NCBI RefSeq assembly: GCF_003814705.1
Contig: NZ_RKRA01000001.1
Coordinates: 3,038,001 to 3,102,000 of the forward strand
Direction: 5' to 3'
Source of the DNA: Georgenia muralis
GTDB taxonomy: Bacteria; Actinomycetota; Actinomycetes; Actinomycetales; Actinomycetaceae
DNA length: 64,000 nt
The notes beneath the pieces are model-generated. The model had not been told where the DNA came from. It saw only the letters and a list, made by a program, of their open reading frames with translations, and made no database searches. Positions 17,711 to 24,714 of the stretch are shown one piece after another (the stretch's first letter is position 1; the number at the start of each line of letters is the position of its first letter). Made by a program: the position numbers and the translations under genes.

Positions 17711-18906
17711 CGCGCCGCTCCCGGCCAGGGCTGGGCAACGTGGCGCAGCGTGTCCAGGTCGACTTTGGCGTAGAGGGCAGTGGTGGCCAGGTCCTGATGG
17801 CGCAGGACCTGGCTGATTGCGACCAGACCGGCGCCGTGACGAAGCAGATCGCCGGCCAGGGCATGTCGGAGCCGGTGTGGTCCGACCACCGGCTGCCCTG
17901 CTCGTTTGCAGGCCCGCTCGACGACATCGCCGACAAGGTCGGCGCGGATCGGTCCGCGGGGAGCACGACAGGTCAAGAAGACGTGACGGGCCCCGGCGGG
18001 GTTGCGGCCGGCCGAGAGGTAGTCGGCGAACGCTTCGCCGACGTCCGCCAACAGCGGTAGCCGGTCCTGCCTGCGGCCCTTACCGCGGACCAGGAGTTCA
18101 CCGGCTCGCCACTCCACGTCCCGCAGTTCCAGGCGGGCGACCTCGATGGACCGCAGGCCCAGCCGCGCGACCACCGTCATCATCGCGAAGTCGCGTAGGC
18201 CTACCGAGGTGTTGCGGTCACAGCTGTCGAGTAGCAGCTGGACGTCCGCGGCGCTGACCGTGGGCGGCAGCGTGGCCAACCGCCACCCACCCACCGCAGG
18301 CACCGCTGACCCGAGCCCGAGCGGCGTGATCTCCTGCAAGTACAAGAACCTCAAGACCGAGCGGAGCTCGGCGACCCGCCCCTTCGCCGACCCGGACGAG
18401 ACTCGAGCGCACTCACGCAGGAGGAACGCGTTGACGTCCTCCCCGGTCAGGGCCGAGGGTGCAAACACCCCATCCTCGGTTGCCCGCTCCTGCAGGAAGC
18501 GGCGTGCGGTGTTCTCATAACGCAACACCGTGGTCGGGGCCAGGCCTCGTTCCTGAACCATCCAGGACCGGTAACACCTCAGCAGTTCACTCAACGCCGT
18601 CGGTGACAGCTGCGCCGCCGGGGTGACCCCGATCTCCCGGAGATAGCCCAAGAGTGGCGCCATCGCGCGCGGCCCAGGAACTCTGCGCTGGCCCGCCGCA
18701 CCCAGGGAAGCGAGAAACGCCTCCATCCGCTCCTCGTTGAGCTGCCCGGCGACCAGCCCCTCCCCGGAAAGCCACCGACCGACCCGGCCGAGATCCTTGA
18801 GCATGTTCCGGATCGTGCCGGGCGTGTAGCCCCGTCGAGCCAACCAAGACCGATAACCCTCGACGTGTGGGCCGAGCTGCCCAGGCTTCCTCCTCGTTCC
18901 TGACAT
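17707..18906 (-). CDS. RIT tyrosine recombinase, first gene
   Basis: ATG 18906 has GGAGGAGGCGGG upstream and gives 399 aa; an upstream in-frame GTG lies inside that ribosome site and is unlikely. The C-terminal catalytic domain shows Arg in LGLRSIEVARL, HRLRHALA, LRHQDLATT and the nucleophile Tyr in ALYAKVD. It is the longest of the three, with an extended N-terminal region. Transcription should start in the right arm of the element and run through all three genes. Confidence 0.92.
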   Translation of the reverse strand: MSGTRRKPGQLGPHVEGYRSWLARRGYTPGTIRNMLKDLGRVGRWLSGEGLVAGQLNEERMEAFLASLGAAGQRRVPGPRAMAPLLGYLREIGVTPAAQLSPTALSELLRCYRSWMVQERGLAPTTVLRYENTARRFLQERATEDGVFAPSALTGEDVNAFLLRECARVSSGSAKGRVAELRSVLRFLYLQEITPLGLGSAVPAVGGWRLATLPPTVSAADVQLLLDSCDRNTSVGLRDFAMMTVVARLGLRSIEVARLELRDVEWRAGELLVRGKGRRQDRLPLLADVGEAFADYLSAGRNPAGARHVFLTCRAPRGPIRADLVGDVVERACKRAGQPVVGPHRLRHALAGDLLRHGAGLVAISQVLRHQDLATTALYAKVDLDTLRHVAQPWPGAAR

Positions 18907-18998
18907 TGCACCCGCCTCCTCCACGGGAGCGCGGTGCTCCCACGAACGAGGCTGCTCTCAGCCCGCAACTATGCCGAGCCGGGCAGCGTCGGCACGCG

Positions 18999-19073
18999 CG
19001 TGAACCCGCACGACCTCACGGCCGCCCACACCGCCCGATCACGGCCCTCGACATAGTCGCCGCATCGGCATAG
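18999..19073 (-). repeat. RIT terminal inverted repeat, right
   Basis: These 75 bases are the exact reverse complement of 15675-15749. Confidence 0.95.
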
Positions 19074-19079
19074 ATCAAT

Positions 19080-19099
19080 CTATGCGGATGTCCGCATAG
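19080..19099. repeat. Palindrome capping the RIT right end
   Basis: CTATGCGGATGTCCGCATAG is a 9-bp inverted repeat around TG. It echoes the outer tip of the terminal repeats (CTATGCCGATG). No equivalent lies outside the left repeat. It may be the recombination core site or the scar of the circular joint. Confidence 0.7.
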
Positions 19100-19102
19100 G
19101 TT

Positions 19103-19369
19103 GACGAGGTCGGCTACCTGCCCTTCGACACCGCGGCGGCCTCGCTGTTCTTCCAGCTCATCGCCTCCAGGTACGAGACCGGCTCGGTGATCGTCACCTC
19201 GAACCTGACCTTCTCCCGGTGGGGCGAGACCCTCGGCGATGACGTCGTCGCCGCCGCGACCATCGACCGCCTCGTCCACCACGCCCAGGTCATCGCCCTG
19301 GACGGGGACTCCTACCGCACCCGCGGCCACCGAACCACGCCGCGACCACCGGCACGAACCAGCAACTAA
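19103..19369 (+). pseudogene. istB: IS21 helper ATPase IstB, 3' part
   Basis: This is the remaining IstB reading frame after the RIT insertion, starting at the Walker B region (DEVGYLPFD) and continuing through SVIVTSNLTFSRW to the normal stop at 19369. Joining it to 15153-15674 restores an ordinary IstB of about 260 aa. The final 70 bp of the IS21 element follow. Confidence 0.9.
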
Positions 19370-19442
19370 CCAACAGCAAAGACCCCGCAGGGGGTCAACT
19401 TTCGATCGGCAACAGGGGGTCAGTTTTCACCCGGCGTTGACA

Positions 19443-19686
19443 ATGGAGGACGCCATGCCCTCCCCGGACCGGTCGCTGGGCGCCGACACCGGCGACGTCG
19501 CCCACCCCGCGCACCTGATCAACGGCCGCCTGCCCGAGGACCCCTACGTCATCCGCTCCCGGCCCGGGCACCGGGTGCGGCTACGGATCATCAACGCCGG
19601 GAGCGACACCGCCTGCCGTGGACGTGCATGGGGTGGAACAACCACGCGGGGATCGGCATGACCACGGTCCTCTCCTACGTCTCCTG
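19443..19686 (+). pseudogene. 3' remnant of the second multicopper oxidase
   Basis: After the target duplication ATGGAG the sequence follows the intact oxidase from residue 237 to about residue 294 (SDTA) with few changes. The third cupredoxin domain is then missing. A 25-bp piece at 19616-19640 is the exact reverse complement of the intact gene at 6088-6112, the stretch encoding the HPMHVHG copper motif. The final 35 bp match the intact 3' end, but the stop codon is mutated to TGG. Confidence 0.88.
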
Positions 19687-19793
19687 GGCACCCAGCCGTC
19701 ACGAGTGGCCCGGGGTTGAGTGACAGCGCCTGTACATCGGATCTTCACCGTCTTGCTGTCCTGACATTCAGGGCAGCAGAACTACCGTCATGG

Positions 19794-19810
19794 GTACCCC
19801 CTGGGGGTAC
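19794..19810 (+). promoter_or_regulatory. CsoR operator
   Basis: GTACCCCCTGGGGGTAC is a perfect 17-bp palindrome 24 bp before the chaperone start. GC-rich TACCCC...GGGGTA palindromes are the known operators of CsoR copper repressors, and csoR is encoded at 23006 in the same transcription direction. Copper-relieved repression of the whole operon is the expected behaviour. A weak TACA-N7-TTCA match lies at 19733-19747. Confidence 0.85.
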
Positions 19811-19834
19811 GAAGTCGGAGCAGCTGAGGAGGAC

Positions 19835-20149
19835 ATGATGGCCGTGAGTGAGTTCGGGGTCACCGGGCCCGTGTGCGGGGTGTGCTTGGCCGAGCTGTTG
19901 GAACAGGTGCGCACCATCGGCGGCGTCACGAACGCCGCTGCGGACCTCCGGTCGGCCGGTACCGCGTTGTTGGTCCTCCGCGGCCCCGCTCAGGTGAGTA
20001 CCTCCGAGCTTGGCGGAGCTGTGGCGAGGGCGGGCTTCGCGCTCACTCCGGCGCGCCGGGCGCGGAGCCGCGGCCGGTACCGGGAGCCCTTGCTGGCGGC
20101 CGGTGCGGCAGGGGATCGGGATAGAAACAATGTCGGAGGTGTTCGGTGA
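19835..20149 (+). CDS. CopZ-like HMA-domain copper chaperone
   Basis: This 104-aa protein starts at ATG 19835 behind GAGGAGG; an adjacent ATG at 19838 is equivalent. The first 70 residues form an HMA-type ferredoxin-like domain with the Cu(I)-binding motif Cys14-Gly-Val-Cys17 in a TGPVCGVCL context. A basic Arg-rich tail follows. The likely role is to bind Cu(I) in the cytoplasm and pass it to the ATPase encoded immediately downstream, whose GTG start overlaps this stop codon. It is the first gene after the CsoR operator. Confidence 0.8.
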   Translation: MMAVSEFGVTGPVCGVCLAELLEQVRTIGGVTNAAADLRSAGTALLVLRGPAQVSTSELGGAVARAGFALTPARRARSRGRYREPLLAAGAAGDRDRNNVGGVR

Positions 20150-22926
20150 TTTCAGGGTCAGAGGTTGTCGTGATTGTGGTCGGGGTCGTGCTGACCGCTC
20201 TGCTCTGGTGGTTCTTCTTCGGTCCGAAGAAGGTTCGCCAGGCTGAGATGGACGACGGTGTGCAGGTGGTCAGGATCAGGGTCCAGGGCGGCTACAGCCC
20301 GGACGTGGTCCAAGTCGCCCAGGGCATACCGGTGCGGCTCGAGTTCGACCGCCAGGAGGCCGGGGACTGCTCGTCCCGGGTAGTCATGCCCGACTTCAAG
20401 GTCAATCAGGTTCTGCCGGCGTGGGAGACCACGACAGTGGAGTTCGTTCCGCAAGCATCCGGCGACTTCGGGTTCGCCTGTGGCATGAACATGATGCGCG
20501 GTCGTTTGCAGGTGCTCGAACGAGCCCCTGAGCGCGCGGAAGAGGGAGCGCCTGCGCCAGCGGGCGGTACTGCGGAGACCACCGCCCACGTGGCGGACGT
20601 GCCGGCCCCCTCCCAGACCAAGGACGCCCGGCCCACAGCCGCCGGTGAGGACGACGGCGACGCCGAGGAGCGGGAGCGGGCGGCGGAGATCGCCGACCTG
20701 GGTCGCCGGGTGGTCATCGGGTCGATCCTCAGTGCCCCGGTGGTCTTCGCGGTGATGGCGATGGAGGTCTTCGGGGCTACATGGGTGCCGGAGATCTTCA
20801 TGAACAGGTGGTTCCAGCTGGCCCTGATCGCGCCGGTGTTCTTCTACACGGGCTGGCCGATCCACCGGACCGGCTGGCTGGCGCTGTCCCACCGAACCGC
20901 GGACATGAACTCGCTGATCACGCTGGGCACGATCGCGGCCTTCGGTTACAGCCTGGTGGTGACCTTCTTCCCTGGCGCGCTGCCGGAGAACGTCCGTGAG
21001 GTGTACTACGAGGCGGTCGGGGTCATCATCACCCTGATCCTGCTGGGTCGGTTGCTGGAGACCAAGGCCAAGGCCGGGACGGGCGAGGCGATCCGGGCCC
21101 TGATCGGGCTGCAGCCGCGTACCGCCCGGGTGATCCGTGGTGCCGAGGAGATCGAGGTCCAGATCGATGACGTCATCGTCGGTGACGTCGTCGTGGTCCG
21201 CCCGGGGGAGAAGCTGCCGGTGGACGGCGAGGTGGTCGAGGGCACCTCCGCGGTGGATGAGTCCATGGTCACCGGCGAGCCGATGCCGGTGACGAAGCAG
21301 GTGGGCGACACGGTCATCGGCGCCACGATCAACCAGACGGGCGCGTTCCGGTACACCGCCACGAAGGTCGGCGCGGAGACGATGCTGGCCCAGATCATCA
21401 AGCTGGTGCGCGAGGCACAGGGGTCCAAGGCTCCCATCCAGCGGGTCGTGGACAAGGTCTCCGGCTACTTCGTGCCGGCGGTCATCGCCATCGCGATCTG
21501 GTCATTCGTGGTGTGGGCGCTGGTGGGCCCGCCGCCGGCGTTCATCTTCGCGCTGGTCGCCGCGGTGTCGGTACTGATCATTGCGTGCCCGTGCGCCCTG
21601 GGCCTGGCCACACCGATGTCGATCACGGTCGGCACCGGCAAGGGCGCCACCAACGGCATCCTCATCCGCTCCGCCGAAGCCCTGGAGACCGCGCACAAGC
21701 TCGACACGGTCGTGCTGGACAAGACCGGGACGATCACCAAGGGCGCTCCGGCACTGACCGACGTCCTGCCCGCCGAAGGGTTCGCCCCGGACGAGCTCCT
21801 GGCGCTGGTGGCCGCCGTCGAGGCCTCTTCCGAGCACCCGCTGGCCACCGCGATCGTGACCGGGGCACGGAGTCGCGGTTTGAGCGTCCCCGAGACGGCC
21901 GCGTTCGACTCCATCACCGGCCAGGGGGTGCGCGCTCTGGTGGACGGTCGGGAGGTCCTCGTCGGCAACACCCGGTTGCTGTCCGCAGCGGGGATCGAGC
22001 CGGCTCCGCTGACCGCTGACCTGCGCCGTCTGGCCGCGGACGGCAAGACCCCGATGCTCGTGGCCGTGGACGGGAAGGCCGCGGGCGTGATCGGCGTCGC
22101 CGACACCGTCAAGGAAGGATCGGCGGCGGCGGTCGCGGCCCTGCAGAAGCGCGGCATCGAGGTCGTCATGATGACCGGTGACAACCGAGACACCGCGGCG
22201 GCCATCGCCCGTCAGGTCGGCATCACCCGGGTCGTGGCCGAGGTCATGCCCGAGCACAAGGCCGCCGAGGTCAAGCGCCTCCAGGCGGAGGGCAAGGTCG
22301 TCGGGATGGTCGGTGACGGCATCAACGATGCTCCGGCGCTGGCCCAGGCCGACGTCGGCTCCGCCATCGGCACCGGCACGGACGTGGCCATCGAGTCCTC
22401 GGACATCACCCTGATCTCCGGGCACCTGTCCGGGCTCGTCACGGCGGTGGACCTGTCCCGGGCGACCATGCGCAACATTCGCCAGAACCTGGTGTTCGCC
22501 TTCATGTACAACGGCGCCGGTATCCCCATCGCGGCGGGAGTGCTCTACCCCGTCTTCGGCCTGATGCTGAGCCCGGTGATCGCCGCGCTGGCCATGGCGC
22601 TGTCCTCGTTGTCCGTGGTCGCCAACGCCAACCGGCTGCGCCGCTTCAAGGCGCACCCGGTCCCAGACCCCGTCCATGTCCTGGCCACCGACCCGGTGGT
22701 GGAGATCGGGCGCGATGAGGAAGAAACCCACACCGAAACACCGATGGAGGAAGACATGTCCCAGAAGTCCGCGAAGGTCACCGACCCGATCTGCGGGATG
22801 AGCATCGACCCCGCGAACGCCGCTGACAGCGCCGAGTACGAGGGCGCCACCTACTACTTCTGCTCCAACCACTGCGCGGCGACCTTCAAGGCCGAACCGG
22901 CCAGGTACGCCACCACACCGGCATGA
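20146..22926 (+). CDS. copA: Copper-exporting P1B ATPase with cupredoxin and YHS domains
   Basis: This 926-aa pump has an unusual order. A membrane span lies at residues 5-25; a cupredoxin-like domain at about 38-127 carries C-S and C-G-M-N-M motifs; an acidic linker follows; then the P-type core with CPC (about 480-482), phosphorylation motif DKTGT (Asp525), SSEHPLA and GDGINDAP; and finally a YHS domain at about 878-922 ([14 protein letters not shown]). The usual N-terminal HMA domain is absent, but the neighbouring gene supplies one. CPC pumps of this kind export Cu(I). It is controlled by the CsoR operator and followed by a strong hairpin before csoR. The function is confident; the roles of the two extra domains are inferred. 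Confidence 0.93.
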   Translation: MISGSEVVVIVVGVVLTALLWWFFFGPKKVRQAEMDDGVQVVRIRVQGGYSPDVVQVAQGIPVRLEFDRQEAGDCSSRVVMPDFKVNQVLPAWETTTVEFVPQASGDFGFACGMNMMRGRLQVLERAPERAEEGAPAPAGGTAETTAHVADVPAPSQTKDARPTAAGEDDGDAEERERAAEIADLGRRVVIGSILSAPVVFAVMAMEVFGATWVPEIFMNRWFQLALIAPVFFYTGWPIHRTGWLALSHRTADMNSLITLGTIAAFGYSLVVTFFPGALPENVREVYYEAVGVIITLILLGRLLETKAKAGTGEAIRALIGLQPRTARVIRGAEEIEVQIDDVIVGDVVVVRPGEKLPVDGEVVEGTSAVDESMVTGEPMPVTKQVGDTVIGATINQTGAFRYTATKVGAETMLAQIIKLVREAQGSKAPIQRVVDKVSGYFVPAVIAIAIWSFVVWALVGPPPAFIFALVAAVSVLIIACPCALGLATPMSITVGTGKGATNGILIRSAEALETAHKLDTVVLDKTGTITKGAPALTDVLPAEGFAPDELLALVAAVEASSEHPLATAIVTGARSRGLSVPETAAFDSITGQGVRALVDGREVLVGNTRLLSAAGIEPAPLTADLRRLAADGKTPMLVAVDGKAAGVIGVADTVKEGSAAAVAALQKRGIEVVMMTGDNRDTAAAIARQVGITRVVAEVMPEHKAAEVKRLQAEGKVVGMVGDGINDAPALAQADVGSAIGTGTDVAIESSDITLISGHLSGLVTAVDLSRATMRNIRQNLVFAFMYNGAGIPIAAGVLYPVFGLMLSPVIAALAMALSSLSVVANANRLRRFKAHPVPDPVHVLATDPVVEIGRDEEETHTETPMEEDMSQKSAKVTDPICGMSIDPANAADSAEYEGATYYFCSNHCAATFKAEPARYATTPA

Positions 22927-22933
22927 CACCACC

Positions 22934-22966
22934 GCCTGCCGGGGCGGCCTCGCCGCCCCGGCAGGC
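22934..22966. terminator. Strong hairpin between copA and csoR
   Basis: GCCTGCCGGGGCGGC pairs perfectly with GCCGCCCCGGCAGGC around a CTC loop, a 15-bp stem. There is no T-run, but such GC hairpins often end or attenuate transcription in actinobacteria. It would lower csoR expression relative to copA. Confidence 0.7.
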
Positions 22967-23005
22967 GCCGACAGCCGGCCGTGCCGGTCGAAGGAGAGCA
23001 GAGCC

Positions 23006-23308
23006 GTGGGAACGACGGCACCGGTGGCCGGCGGCGACGCAATGGCCACTCACCAGCTGATCAACCGACTGCATCGGATCGAGGGCCAGGTCCGCGGAAT
23101 CGCGAGGATGGTCGAGCAGGACACCTACTGCATCGACGTCCTCACGCAGGTCTCGGCCGCCTCACGAGCGCTACAGGGCGTGGCGCTGGTGCTCCTGGAA
23201 CAGCACATGCGCCACTGCCTCGCCGAAGCTGCCCGGATCGGCGGGTCCGTCGAGGAGGCGAGGATCAAGGAGGCGTCCGACGCCATCGCGCGGCTCGTGC
23301 GCAGCTGA
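23006..23308 (+). CDS. csoR: CsoR-family copper-sensing repressor
   Basis: This 100-aa all-helical repressor has the Cu(I) ligand set Cys42, His67 and Cys71, with the same spacing (25 and 4) as Mycobacterium tuberculosis CsoR Cys36/His61/Cys65. The N-terminal helix (LINRLHRIEGQVRGIARM) is the DUF156 signature. GTG 23006 is preceded by AAGGAGAG. It lies after copA in the same direction and would repress through the palindromes at 19794, 59165 and perhaps 36551 and 55302, releasing them when Cu(I) binds. The chemistry is well known for this family; the list of targets is inferred. Confidence 0.93.
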   Translation: MGTTAPVAGGDAMATHQLINRLHRIEGQVRGIARMVEQDTYCIDVLTQVSAASRALQGVALVLLEQHMRHCLAEAARIGGSVEEARIKEASDAIARLVRS

Positions 23309-23580
23309 GGCGAGGACACGTTCCGGACCAACCCGCTCCCGGTCCGGGAGCGGACGACCAAGAGACTGAGCCGGCCGCTCTCGTCCGTCGCCGCAGCGGG
23401 CCGGCGACCGTCGTCGGTAGCCGACCGGGGCGTACAGGCCAGCCACGTCTCGGTAGTCCCGGTGCAGGACGGCCTCCGGCTGACACTCGGCCACAAGATG
23501 CGCCACGACTCACCCAGCAACGACACGAGACACACCCACACATGAAAACGACACGAGACGAACGAGCACGGGAGGCTGTC

Positions 23581-24636
23581 ATGACCATCAAGGTCGGCGT
23601 CAACGGTTACGGAGTGATCGGCAAGCGCGTCGCGGACGCTGTCCGCGCCATGCCGGACATGGACCTGCTCGGGGTGGCGGACGTCGCCACGGACTGGCGG
23701 GTGCGAACCGCCGCCGGGCTGGGTTTCGGGGTGTTCGCGGCCACCCCGGAAGCGGACACAGCGATGCGGGAGGTCGGGGTGCCCGTGAGCGGCACATTGA
23801 CAGACCTGCTTGACCAGGTCGACGTGGTGGTGGATACCACCCCCAAGAGGGTCGCCGCGGGCAACCTGGAGGCGTACCGGGCGGCCGGGGTCAAGGCCGT
23901 CTTCCAGGGCGGGGAGTCCCACGCCACCACCGGGCACTCCTTCGTCGCCCAGGCCAACTACGAGACCGCCGTGGGCCGCGACACCACGCGGGTGGTCTCG
24001 TGCAACACCACCAGCATCGTGCGCGTGCTCGGGGCCCTGCAGCAGGCCGGCCTTCTCGCCCGCGCGCGCGGGGTCCTGATCCGGCGGGCCACTGACCCGG
24101 GCGAGTCCCACCACGGCGGGATCATGAACACCGTGGTCCCCGAGGCCTCGATCCCCTCCCACCAGGGCCCGGACGCTCGCACGGTGCTGCCCGACCTGGA
24201 TGTGGTGACCATGGCGGCCAAGGCCGCGCACACCCAGTCCCACAACCACTTCTGGACCCTGCAGCTGACCCGACCGGCCAGCCGCGAGGAGGTTCTGGAC
24301 GCGCTGCGCGCCGCACCCCGGATCGCCTTCATCCGCATGTCGGACGGGCTGACCGCACTGAACACCACGGTGGAGCTGATGCGCGACCTGGGCCGGCCCC
24401 GCGGGGACATGTGGGAAGTGGCCGTGTGGGAGGACGTCCTGAGCGTCGCGGGGGATGAGGCCTACCTGACCTACCAGGTCTACAACGAGGCCATCGTCGT
24501 GCCCGAGACCATCGACGCGATTCGGGCGCTGACCGGGACTGTGACCGACGGCGCCGCATCCATCGCGACGACGGACGAAATCCTCGGCGTGCGCCGGGAG
24601 TTCCTTCCCGAACGGGTCGAGGCGATGCCGGCCTGA
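23581..24636 (+). CDS. Type II (archaeal-type) glyceraldehyde-3-phosphate dehydrogenase
   Basis: This 351-aa enzyme starts at ATG 23581 behind GGGAGG. It has a Rossmann-type opening (VGVNGYGVIGKR), the catalytic Cys141 in SCNTTS, and the type II signature around HHGGIMNTVVPEASIPSHQGP and DVVTMAAKAAHT. It lacks the SCTTNC motif of ordinary bacterial GAPDH. Type II enzymes are the archaeal glycolytic form and are uncommon in bacteria. Copper is known to inactivate GAPDH in other bacteria, so a spare, differently built enzyme between a copper repressor and a copper pump may protect glycolysis. That role is inference; the family assignment is firm. Confidence 0.88.
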   Translation: MTIKVGVNGYGVIGKRVADAVRAMPDMDLLGVADVATDWRVRTAAGLGFGVFAATPEADTAMREVGVPVSGTLTDLLDQVDVVVDTTPKRVAAGNLEAYRAAGVKAVFQGGESHATTGHSFVAQANYETAVGRDTTRVVSCNTTSIVRVLGALQQAGLLARARGVLIRRATDPGESHHGGIMNTVVPEASIPSHQGPDARTVLPDLDVVTMAAKAAHTQSHNHFWTLQLTRPASREEVLDALRAAPRIAFIRMSDGLTALNTTVELMRDLGRPRGDMWEVAVWEDVLSVAGDEAYLTYQVYNEAIVVPETIDAIRALTGTVTDGAASIATTDEILGVRREFLPERVEAMPA

Positions 24637-24714
24637 TCAGGGAAACGGGCCGGCACCCGCTGAGCCCGTCGGTGCACCACCTGTCGGCCACCGGCCGGGA
24701 AGGAAGGATTGATC

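Larger units (their letters stand above)
15675..19102 (-). mobile_element. RIT (recombinase-in-trio) element
   Basis: Three tyrosine recombinase genes, overlapping by ATGA and read on the minus strand, are enclosed by 75-bp perfect terminal inverted repeats (15675-15749 and 18999-19073). The right end carries an extra cap with the palindrome CTATGCGGATGTCCGCATAG (19080-19099). The element splits istB, and GAC occurs at both junctions (15672-15674 and 19103-19105). This three-gene architecture with inverted repeats is the definition of RIT elements. The exact right boundary, 19073 or 19102, cannot be fixed from one copy. Confidence 0.9.
13796..19442 (+). mobile_element. IS21-family insertion sequence, interrupted by a RIT element
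   Basis: The left end begins TGTCGATGCCGCGTGAA and the inverted right end begins TGTCAACGCCGGGTGAA. Both continue with repeated TGACCCC and GTTGACCCCC words in matching positions. It encodes istA and istB in the usual overlapping order. The flanking direct repeat ATGGAG (13790-13795 and 19443-19448) is a target duplication in the oxidase pseudogene. Without the 3.4-kb RIT insert the element would be about 2.2 kb. Confidence 0.92.

Noticed and set aside
23542-23580. Upstream ATG at 23542 as the GAPDH start
   Set aside because: It has no ribosome binding site and adds a basic leader before the conserved Rossmann opening; ATG 23581 has GGGAGG at ideal spacing.
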